Shown here: piece after piece, positions 49,001 through 61,000 of the stretch
Numbering within the stretch: the first letter of the stretch is position 1
Layout: each line of letters begins with the position of its first letter
Assembly: GCF_036850765.1 (NCBI RefSeq)
Contig: NC_089491.1
Span: 126,184,766 to 126,248,765 of the forward strand
From: Saccopteryx bilineata
Taxonomy: Eukaryota > Chordata > Mammalia > Chiroptera > Emballonuridae
Direction of reading: 5' to 3'
DNA length: 64,000 nt
Notes under the pieces: generated by a model
Database searches by the model: none
What the model was told of the DNA's origin: nothing
The model's input: the letters and a program-made list of their open reading frames with translations, nothing else
Translations under genes and position numbers: made by a program

Positions 49001-52000
49001 TCTGAATTCCTTTAGAAATTTCTTAATTTCCAAACACTCTAATTTCTACCATACATGGCATTATATCCAAATAATTTTAAAAGCTTTTCTTATTTCCTGT
49101 TGTTTTTTATCTTTGTTTAAAAGTGTCACTATTAGCTTTTCTCATCTAGGAGTTTGTTGGTGCTAGTGTGGTGTGTACCACCCTCCTCTAAAAACCCGAA
49201 CAGATAGCTAATCTGCCGCAGCCCCTGTGACTTGCCTCTCTTCATTATCAGAGTGTAGCACAGAAATGAATGGGAATGGGTTTTATATTTTTTGTATATT
49301 TACATTTAGTGCAGTTTTTTTTCTTTCATTTATGATGTCTAGGGTTGCCTAAATGAGTCTCTAGTGGACTGATTTACTAACACTTTTAGCTTCTTTCAGT
49401 ATTCTATTACTGTTATTTATTTGATCATTACTCGAAGTAGTTATTCTAAAATCATATGGTTAAAGAGATAGATAACACAGAATAAAATGAAATATTTCTT
49501 AAAACTGAGACAAACACCAAAAAAGCTTTTTTATTAATTTTAAACATACATATATGTTTAATAACATATTTAATAATAGTGCATATTATTAAATATGTTA
49601 ACATATTAATATATAATAATGTGTGTTATTAAATACTAGAAAGCCCGGCAGTCATACGAAATGACCGCTGTTCTAGATATTATAAATTGTAATTAAAATG
49701 ATTTGTGCAAGGTGTCTGCTAAATCAAACTGAATTACCCAGGGCAGGCGGCGAGGACGCCCCTTTGCTTACTGCCCCTTTGCTTACTGCCCCATGGGGTT
49801 TCCCCCTTCTACTTGCTTAATTGCTTAAAGTAGTGCAATGAAGGAAACCACTGGCAGTACATTTCTTAAGAGCCACCGCTAGCTCAATAAATAAAGGTGA
49901 TTTAAATAATAAAATGTTAATTCACATGTCAAAAATCTCTTTGTACACAACATTTCTTGTGTAGATCTTTCCATCATTTTTAAGCTTGCCTTGCAGAGGA
50001 CCATGAATTATTTTTAATTTTACGTCCATTCTTTCACGAACTCTTGAACAGGCAACATAAAGTTGACCGTGTCCAAATGCAGGCTCAGGTAAAAAAATGC
50101 CAACACGCTTAAGCGTTTGGCCCTGAGACTTATTGATGGTCATAGCAAAGGCAAGTTTTACAGGAAATTGTCTACGTCTCAATTGAAACGGCAACCCTGT
50201 TTGAGATGGAGCCAAATCAATTCTTGGAATGACATGTATTTCACCTTTAGAGGAGCCAGTCAAAGACTTAGCTATTATGACATTATTTTTCAATTGGAGA
50301 ACCTCTAGTCTTGTAGCATTGCAAAGACCCCTTCTGGTGTTAAGATTTCTTAACAGCATAATAATTGCTCCAATTTTTAACCTCAATTTGTGAGGTGGCA
50401 TGCCAGAAGGCGGGACTATTTGAATGCCTTGGCAACTTCACCCCATTGGCTAGTACAGTTACGCAAGCAACCAATAAGCTATCGGTGACAAACAGACACT
50501 TAAGCCACATATAATAAAGATATGCTAATATATTTAATATATAGTAATAATGTATATAGTAATATATATTATTTTTAAATATATGTTAATAATATATATA
50601 TATATTTCTTTGAGCAAGTTCAGCTATAAAACTCAAGCATGTGAAGCTAGGAAAATAGGGGGGACATTATTGGTATCATGAATCACTGTTTAGTTCATGA
50701 AAATAATTGACTTTCTTGAACATATGATTAATTCATTCTCCCCAAAATAAAACACTATACCAAATTTTGTTTTAACCTGGGTCATTTCAGTTGTGCAAAA
50801 CAAAAATATTAGTTTTTTACTTCTCAAAAAATTACTAAGTAGCTAATGATAGATAATCCTATGTGATACCTTCTCATAGTAAATTTTTAAAGCAATTTTC
50901 ATTCTCTCCTGGTGTGTGGTGACACAGTGAATAAAGCGTTGACCTGGAATGCTGAGGTCATTGGGTCAAAACCCTGTGTTTGCCTGTTAAAGGCACATAT
51001 GGGAGTTGATGTTTCCTGCTCCTTCCTCATTCTCTCTTTCTTTCTTTCTCTCTCTCTAAAATGAATAAATAAAATATCTAAAAAAAAAATTTCATTCTCA
51101 TTTTATTTAACCACAGACTTCTGTGTGCAAAGACAAGCCATATTTTGTATATATATAATATATAATTAGGATGTAATAACTAATAAAATAATTTTAAAAA
51201 ATTTTATTTTATTGAATTTTGAGAGAGAGAGAAACAGGAAGGGAGAGGGAGAGAGAGGAGAGATAGGAGGAGAATGAGAAGCATCAACTTATAGTTTCTT
51301 CACTTTATGTTTTTTGTTTTTTTTTTAATTTTTTTACAGAGACAGAGAGTGAGTCAGAGAGAGGGATAGACAGGGACAGACGGGAACGGAGAGAGATGAG
51401 AAGAATCAATCATTAATTTTTCATTGCGCGTTACAACACCTTAGTTGTTCATTGATTGCTTTCTCATATGTGCCTTGACCACGGGCGGACCTTCAGCAGA
51501 CCGAGTAGCCCCTTGCTGGAGCCAGCGACCTTGGGTTCAAGCTGGTGGGCTTTTGCTCAAACCAGATGAGCTCACGCTCAAGCTGGCAACCTCGGAGTCT
51601 CGAACCTGGGTCCTCTGCATCCCAGTCTGACGCTTTATCCACTGTGCCACCGCCTGGTCAGGCTAGTTTCTTCACTTTAGTTATTCATTGATTGCTTCTC
51701 ATATGTGCCTCGATGCAGAGGGTGGCGGGTTAAGCCGAGCCAGTGACCCCTTGCTCAAGCCAGCAACCTTGGGATCATGTTGATAATCCCATGCTTAGTC
51801 AGTGACCGTGAACTCAAGCCGGCGAGCCCATGCTCAGGCCAATGAGCCTACCTCGCTCAAAGTCAGCAACCTTGGGGCTTTTGACCCTAGGATTTCAGCA
51901 TTCCAGGTTGTCGCTCTATACACTGGGCCACCACCAGTCAGGTTAAAATATTTGCTATTAGCTGTTTACAAAGGCCAAGTAATACTTGTAAGGTCAGCTG

Positions 52001-55000
52001 AAAGAGGACACCCGAGTTCAGGTTTAAGAAAAGTTTATTAGGGGGTCATCTGCCGGGCTGACTCCTGAGGCGGAGGTCAGGGACTGGTTCTCTAACAGGT
52101 AGAGTTAAGTAGGAGATTCGAGGGTGGGGGCTGGTAGTCATTAAGGAAAAATGTAGCTTTCAGTGATTTATGTAAGATTAACCATAAGTAAGCTAGGGGA
52201 TCTTCCACACCCAGATTAGTCACCCAGATGCCCGGGGGTAGTGACCTGGAGCATCCAGTTTGTCAGTGTCTACTTAAGGGAAGAGGGGGTCATGGTCCCC
52301 ACCTGCAACCCTATCAATACTTATGGTTAAAGAAGATATTTGGTGAAATAAATCATATGGCTTCATATTTTACTTTCAGGTTGACTTCATATTTTATTTT
52401 CAGCTTGACTCTGTGAGACTTTGAATAAAGTCATTGCACTTATATTCACAAAATATTGTTGTTTAAGTGAATTGCTTCTATATAGTTTATCTCCTTTTAG
52501 TTAACAAAATATATTTATCCTTTTTTGATTCTCAGCATGTGACATCATATACACTATATCTTTAACATTGTTATTTCAACAATACTGTGAGGAATAGTTT
52601 TAATTATCAGTTGATAGATAAAGAATGTTTAAGCTCCAGAGAGATTAAATGTGAGAGGCAGAATGTAGACAGGAAGTAACAGAACTATGACTGGAATTTA
52701 GATCTGTCATAATTCATAAGGCTCATGTGTCATCCATTGAATACAGTGTCTACAATATCTGGAATATAATTTTGATAAGAACAGCATAAGATTGACTTAA
52801 ATACTGTTATACATAGGCAATGAATTTAACATGGACAAGACAAAGAAATCAATAACCAATAGTGAGATTGCTTCTATTTCAAAAAAAATCACTATGTTGG
52901 AGATGAAGGAATTAAATGAAAGACAGCGGGCTGAACATTCTCAAAAAATGTATGAACACATAAGAACTTCGTTAAAACAAATGGAAGAGCGTAATTTTGA
53001 ATTGGAAACCAAATTCGCTGAGGTTTGATATTATCATTTTTATCATGTAAATAGAAAATAAGGAATTAATCATGGTAGACATTGTATTGTGTAAGTTTAT
53101 ATGTCTGAAGTAGCATATTACTACTACTTGTGTATTATGTAATGGATAAAAATAAAGATGTATGTATAAATGTTTAAAAAGCAAATATTTTTGTGAATTA
53201 GTTCTTACATTTAATATGTAAAAAAAAGGTTATTTGCTCAATAATGGAATTGCCTCCCACTACCATCCATTAATTTAACAAATAGGTATTGAGTACCTGT
53301 TGCAGACACTGCAGGTAGGCTGGAGTTACAGCAGGGAACAATACACCATACACAGTAATCTCTGCTCTCAGGGACTTTATATTGCAATAGGAGGTTTTAG
53401 ACTATTTTGACATGGTCAGAATTATTAAAGTCGGTGGCAATGAATACAGTTTGCAAATACTTAACAGTGGATGACGAAGTAGCATACTTGTAATGTTGGT
53501 TTTACCTTAAGAATCAGTATAATTTTCAAAGCATGGTGTCACTTTGTTCATTCTGTCAATAAATATATAGATTTTATTAACTTATTTAGATTTATTTACA
53601 GGAGATATAATTGAAGTAAAATATAATGAGTATACTACATTCCTAGCAAATTAAGAATATCAGAGATTCTGATATTATTAGCTTGTGAATTGCCTAACAT
53701 AAATGACTTTTGCTGGGTTGGCGTATTACCAGAATTTGCGTAATTTGTTCCTGACACTTTCCCTCTTATCCTTTTCAATCTGTTCTTATCATTTCACACT
53801 CAATTCAGTATCTTGACTAATGCACCATAAAGAGAACTGCGATATGCTAAAAGCTAAGTTAAAAGGGAAACCTTTTTAAAAACTGATATATCTGAATATT
53901 TTTGTTACTTTTGCTTAGCTTACCAAAATCAACTTGGAAGCACAGAAGGTGGAACAAATGTTAAGAGATGAATTAGCTGATAGTGTGAGCAAGGCAGTAA
54001 GTGATGCTGATAGACAACGGATCCTAGATTTAGAGAAGACCGAAATGGAACTAAAAGTTGAAGTGTCAAAGTGAGTGCATGTAAAGTTTCTGATCATTTT
54101 GATTAGCTGTGTCTACTCTAATTTGTTTTTAAGAAACCTAATTTCAGTCATAATAGGGTAATATTTTTAGTGTTAATTAATACTAATTCCTTTTTAGAAG
54201 AACATGATTAAATAATATTAACTAGATTGGTTTTTAATAGGTATAAATAATAATATTGAAGAAGTAATCACTTTTCAAGATTCAAAATTTCAGAGTCCAG
54301 GACTAATGTTGCAGAAAGAGTTAAACTGGGAATGAAGATCTTATGAGGTCTAGTTCTTCTTCATATTAAATTATTTTTGGAGGGAAGATCCATTAATTTA
54401 TTAAACTTAAGTTTTTTTCATTTTATTAGGGCAGAAATAGTACCTCTTCTACCTATTTAGAAGATTGCTGTAAAATATAATGAAACATTCAGATTTTGAT
54501 TCAGTTTTGGGTGTCTACTTTATATACTGTGTTAGGTATTGAACATATATTAACTTATAAAATTACACTTAATAACCTTGAAGTAACATTGTTATTTTCA
54601 TTTTATTTATGGGAACAGTTTACTTGCTAGGAATATGAAATATATGTAAGGATAAATACTATGTACCAGATAGATGCTTGTATTCACTTTCTTCTGGAAT
54701 GATGTGTTACTTCAGTACATGAGATTCCCTCTGGGGTGGTGAGCACATAAAGCAATATGCAGGTGATGTATTATAGAATTGTATACCTGAAACCTACATA
54801 ATTTTATTAACTAATGTCACCCCAATAAATTCAATAAAAAAGAAAAAAAAAGAAAAGTGTAAGGATCCCTGAGTTGATCTGTCAAGTACAAATAATTAGT
54901 AAAAAAGGGTTTTATGGCTTTCCCAGTGTTATAGCCATTTTTTGGAGTTTTGATATCCTTTTGGGAATATCAGTCATTCCCAATCATTTTCACTGTGAAG

Positions 55001-58000
55001 GATCCTTCTTTTCTTTCTTCCTCTCACCGTATGGACCTTACCTTTTGAAATAAACTAAATCATATTATTCATTTTATTATATTTTAATTAATCAAAGCAT
55101 AGAACTGTCAGTGAGTTTCTAATCAATATAGGAAACCTAACTTGCCTGTCACACTGAACTACTTAATCCAACCCAGAGTAAAATGCACTCTACTTTACCT
55201 GTGTAATTTTATCCCAGTTGTCATATAGGAAATTTAACAAATTACCATCACACCCCTCCTTTTTATATGTATAAGAAGACAGACAGACTGACAGGAAGGG
55301 AGAGAGATGAGAAGCATCAACTTGTAGTTGAGTCACTTTAGTTGTTCATTGATTGCTTCTCATACATGTCTTGCCTGGTGGGCTCAAGCTGAGCCAGTGA
55401 CCCTTGTTCAAGCCAGTGATCTTGGTATCATTTTGATGATCCCACGATCTAGCTGGCAGCCCCATGCTCAAGCTAGTGAGCCTGCACTCAAGCTGGATGA
55501 GCCTGCACTCAAGCTGGTGACCTCTGGTTTTCAAACCTGGGACCTCATTGTCCCAGGTCAATGCTCGATCCACTGTGCCACTACCAGTCACCCCCCTCCC
55601 ATTTATTGTAAATGTAGTAAGTGTATAATCTTTTTCATATTTCTGATAACTTGTAAATTAAAATAAATCACAACATATATTAAGCCACCTAGAGAACCTA
55701 GTAAATTAAAATTTTTATATTCTTAATGTACACTTACATCAAATAAAGCTACTTAATTCCTTATTCTAGCTATGCCAAACTATGATAATAAGTGTCAGTT
55801 ACAAAATGACAAAAAAGTATGGGAAAAGAGTACTTTGGCCATAACATTTTTAAAATGCTGTGTATGTATAGTTTTTGATAATTTTTCACTTTAAAACTTC
55901 TCACAACATTTAATAAGATATTATATATTATGAATTTCTAAGAGGAGAGGGATATTGGGACTGGAGTATTTTTTTATACTTTCATGGCATTCTGTTTCAT
56001 GAAACAGTTTAAGAAACTTTGCTTTAGTATTTCATACAAAGAAGAGATGCTGGAACCTAATTGCTTTCCAAGGGTCTAAAAATTTGAAGTTTTGGTATTT
56101 ATTACATAGAATATATACCTAATTGTTTCTGAACTATCACTTCCTAGACTGAGAGAGATTTCTGACATTGCCAAAAGGCAAGTTGAAATTTTGAATGCTC
56201 AACAGCAATCCAGGGACAAAGAAGTAGAGTCTATCAGAATGCAGCTGTTAGACTATCAGGTATGTATAGTTTTACCTCTTCTAGATGGATTTTTTCTTTT
56301 TCCTATGTTCACATTAGATTATTGGGATGATTTTATAGTTTTAATTAGAGAATATATCAATTAGAGGCTCTTATTTTTGTTAACTGTAACCTGATTAGGT
56401 TATAATTTAATTTGAAATACCATTTATTATACAGAAGAGCATTTAAATGTCTTCAAATACATTGTGCTGACTGCTGATCAAAGTTAAGATAGTAAGGAGA
56501 AGTAATAAATCTTTCATAACAATATTTTTTTTCAGCTTTATGTAGCTTTTTAAAATTCTCATATAAAATTTTTTAGAATTAAAAAATGCATTGTCTACAT
56601 TATACCATTATTATTATACCGTTATTATAATTTACATACGGAAGTTAAGAAAAATGCGGTAATATTCCAACTGTTAGGCAGATTTCAAATTCAGATGGTA
56701 CACGACTGATTCTGTTTTTTGTTTAACAATAATTTTTGGCAATTTGTATTAAAGCAAGGTTAGAGTTTCGTAGGATCTTATGTAGTGCACTTTTAAATTT
56801 TATTTAGTAAATCTTACTTCCTTGATAAGTTTCACTGTAAAAACTTGAAATTTACTACAAATATATGCATTTTCTATATTAGGCACAGTCGGATGAAAAG
56901 GCACTAATTGCCAAGTTGCACCAGCACATCGTCTCTCTTCAGATTAGTGAGGTTACTGCTCTTGGTAAATTAGAGTCGCTTACATCGAAACTGCAGAAGA
57001 TGGAGGCCTCTAATTTGCGCTTAGAGCAGAAACTTGATGAAAAAGAACAGGCTCTCTATTATACCCGTTTGGAGGGCAGAAACAGAGCAAAACATCTGCG
57101 CCAAACAGTTCAATCTCTGCGACGCCAGTTTAGTGGAGCTTTGCCCTTGGCACAGCAGGAGAAGTTCTCTAAAACAATGGTTCAGTTACAAAATGACAAA
57201 CTGAAGATAATGCAAGAAATGAAAAATTCGCAACAAGAACATAGAAATATGGAGAACAAAACAATGGAGATGGAATTAAAGTTAAAGGGACTAGAAGAGT
57301 TAATAAGCACTTTAAAGGATGCCAGGGGAGCCCAAAAGGTAAAACACTGCTTTTTAACTTCAGCATTTCCAAGAGTTATGTAATTTTAAGTTCTTAATAT
57401 GTACCTATGTGAAATATGTTTAATATATAACCAATATTTCAATTATCACTTATTAATATAGATTTTATAAATTAGGGACTTTGCCCATTTGAATATCTAT
57501 TTATAAAAATAAAATGAGACTCTCTAAGCAATGGTTTTAGTAAAAATGCTTAGACTTTAAAATATTAAAGAATTTTAAATACTCCAGAAAAGTTTATATA
57601 AATTAATTAATTCAAATTATAATTACTTTTAACATTGTAGTGGTTATCAATTGAATTCTCTTCACAATCTTATTTGTTTAAAATTATTTATAATTAGTAG
57701 GCCCCCATTCATTTTTAATGTAATTTTTTTACCCTTACTTGAAGGAATTAAATGAAAAATTGTCTTTTTTGTTTGTTTGTTTTTTGTTCTTTTTTTTGTA
57801 TTTTTCCAAAGTGAGAAGTGGGAGCAGCAGCAGACAGACAGACTCCCGCATGCACCTGACCGGGATCCACCCGGCATGCCCACCAGGGGGCGATGCTCTG
57901 CCCATCTAGGGCATTGCTCTGCTGCAGTCAGAGCCATTCTAGTACCTGAGGTGGAGAATGTGGAGCCATCCTCAGCACCCGGGGGCTACTTTGATCCCAT

Positions 58001-61000
58001 GGAGCCTTGGCTGTGGGAGGGGAAGAGAGAGACAGAGAGAAAGGAGAGGAGAAAGGGTGGAGAAGCAGATGGGCACTTCTCTGTGCCCGGACTGGGAATC
58101 GAACCCAGGACTTCCATACTGATGCTCTACCGCTGAGCCAACCAACCAGGGCCAAAAATTATTATCTTGCAACTAAATTTTATTTTCTAAATGAGAATTA
58201 TTTAGGATTTAAAAAATTTTTTTTATTATTTTTTATTTTTGACAGAGACAGAGAGTCAGAGAGAGGGACAGATAGAGATAGACAGGAAAGGAGAGAGATG
58301 AAAAGCATCAGTTCTTCATTGTAGCACCTTAGTTGTTCATTGATTGCTTTCTCGTATGTGCCTTGACCAGGGGACTCCAGCAGAGCGAGTGACCCCTTGC
58401 TCAAGGTTTCAACCCTGCACTCAAGCCAGCGACCTCAGGGTTTCGAACCTGGGTCCTCAGCATCCCAATCCGATGCTCTGTCTACTGCGCCACCTCCTGG
58501 TCAGGCATATTTAGGATTTTTATCTTTGAAAGTAAAACCAAAGTTTTAATTACATCCTTAAAGTAAGTACCCAATAAGTATATGAAAGTAAATGGATAAA
58601 TGAAAGTGAATGTTAGTGATAGCCACTCAAAAATAATTTGAAGAATGCTTTAAGAACCCACATATTTTTAGAAAATTCTATGGAAATTCTAAATAAACTG
58701 CCCTGTGGCCCAACAAAGGATAATTTTATATTTTATTATAGAATGTCCATTAATTTTAATTAAAGTCATTAGGATTGTAGAGAAATTTATTTACATGTAT
58801 AGCATTTACATTTGTGTATATAATTATAAATCTTTAGGTAACCAGTTGGCATATGAAAATAGAAGAACTTCGTCTTCAAGAACTTAAACTAAATCGAGAA
58901 TTGGTCAAGGATAAAGAAGAAATAAAATATTTAAATAATATAATTTCTGAATATGAGCATACAATCAGTAGTCTAGAAGAAGAAATTGTACAGCTGAATA
59001 AGGTTTCATTTTATATTTATTTTGATGTTTTGTTGCTAAGATTTTAAACATAGAAACATTGTATGAGTGAATATATCATTCTCCTACATGAATTTAGCTT
59101 CCATTTTGAGGTATAAAATATTGTTCTTTAATTTTCTAAACTGTTATAAAAATACATATTTATGTTGAGATAGTAGTCTTAAACTTAAAAAGGAGGAATA
59201 CATAAGCACTTTTATCTGTCCTCATTGGTAAATATATTAGCTCCATGGTGAAAAGGACTTGGCTTTGTTCACTGTTATGCTTGCATGGCCTAGAATAATG
59301 CTTGGCTCATAGTATGTCATTAAAGATATATGTTTTGGATGGATAGATGGATGGGTGGATGAATGGTGGGTGCACGGATGGATTGAAATCATGAGTCCAC
59401 GTCTGCCTTTCTCTGAGATCTTAGGCAAGTTCCTTTACCTCTCGTAGTTTGTTTCCTTTTCCCATAAAATAGTAATAGTGACCTCAGAGGGTGGTTGTGA
59501 AAATGAAATAAGAAAATGTATGTAAAAATTTTTATTTGCTTGGTGAGTGTTTCTTTGTATGTCTGACAATTGTTTTTTCAGTTTCATGAAGAAAGGCAAA
59601 TGGCCTGGGATCAAAGAGAAGTTGAGCTGGAACGTCAACTAGATATTTTTGAACATCGGCAAAATGAAATACTAAATGCAGCACAAAAGGTATGAGTTAT
59701 CAATTCTCTTTGCTACTCATGTAGCATGGCCTATAATGTTACCCAAGAGAAAAATTTTCTAAAGTCAGATGGAATTTTAATTTATGTTACCTTTTTATAT
59801 TTCCAATGTAAGTACGGTTTAACCATGTCTTGTCATATAGTTGTAAGTATTAATATTGTTTTTCTCAGTGCTACAACTGTTTTTTTAATGCTATTTTTAA
59901 TAGTTTGAAGAGGTTACAGGATCAATGCCAGACCCAAATTTGCCCCTTCCAAATCAACTTGAGATTGCTCTAAGAAAAATTAAGGAGAATGCTCGAATAA
60001 TTTTAGAAACACAGGCAACCTGCAAGTCACTTGAAGAGGTAATTAGAAAATTTTGCATTTTGATTAGTGTATTATTGGGTATGTGAATTTTTTAAGCACA
60101 AGGTGGGGCAAAAGTAGGTTTACAGTTGTTCGTATGGAAAATAAAATAATAAATAATATAAAAATAAACTTGTATACTCATAACTGCAAACCTACTTTGC
60201 CCCTACGTGTAATATTTTTTAATGGGGATGATGCATAGAATGATGAATCTTGCTAATTCCACTCTCTTTTTCTATTCTCCCCTCATGCTCTAATAGCCAA
60301 TAAAGAACAACAGATATGACTAATTTGAATTCATTATTTAATCATTATTACTTTTGGGCATGTTGATCAGTAGTGGTGAAACAAAAAGAACATTTGATTG
60401 TTTTATGAGCAATATACTACCTTCTGTATGATCAATAATTGTTTTCAACCTTATTTATTTTTATGTTTTATTTGAAGTGCATGTTGTATACTCTGAATTA
60501 GTTTTAGTAACTCCTTTTGTGGGTGGTTAAAGGGTTTGAAGGAGAGCTAGAATTTTTTTACTTTAATCTAGGTCTTAAACTTGATCAAGAGGATCAAATG
60601 TCTTCTTTATTAAATTATATTGAAAATAATTTGAACAATATAATTTTAATTTTAGTTTACATATAAACATATTGTAAATATATTTTTAAATAGTTTTGCT
60701 AATAAAGTTGTACATTTTTCTGTCAATTGAGGGAACAGATTTTCTTGAGTAATTGTAAGACTTGTCATTTATGAATTGCCACTGAGTGAAGAGTCAGCAC
60801 TTTTCTCTGTTTTGTTTTCACAAACTGCAGATTTCATAATAGTCTAATGTTCCAATATTTATTCCCAGCTGACTTATGAATTACTCTTCTAGTGCTCTGA
60901 TTGTCAATGGACTGAAATCAAAGGAACCATTTATTACATTTTCTTTTTAAATTTAGCACCATCACACATTTCTAGTTCTAAAACTACAAGATCTAAATAA

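Noticed and set aside
54715..54865. Polyadenylated end of a host transcript
   Set aside because: The text matches the terminal L1 3' UTR and lies inside a CEP290 intron.
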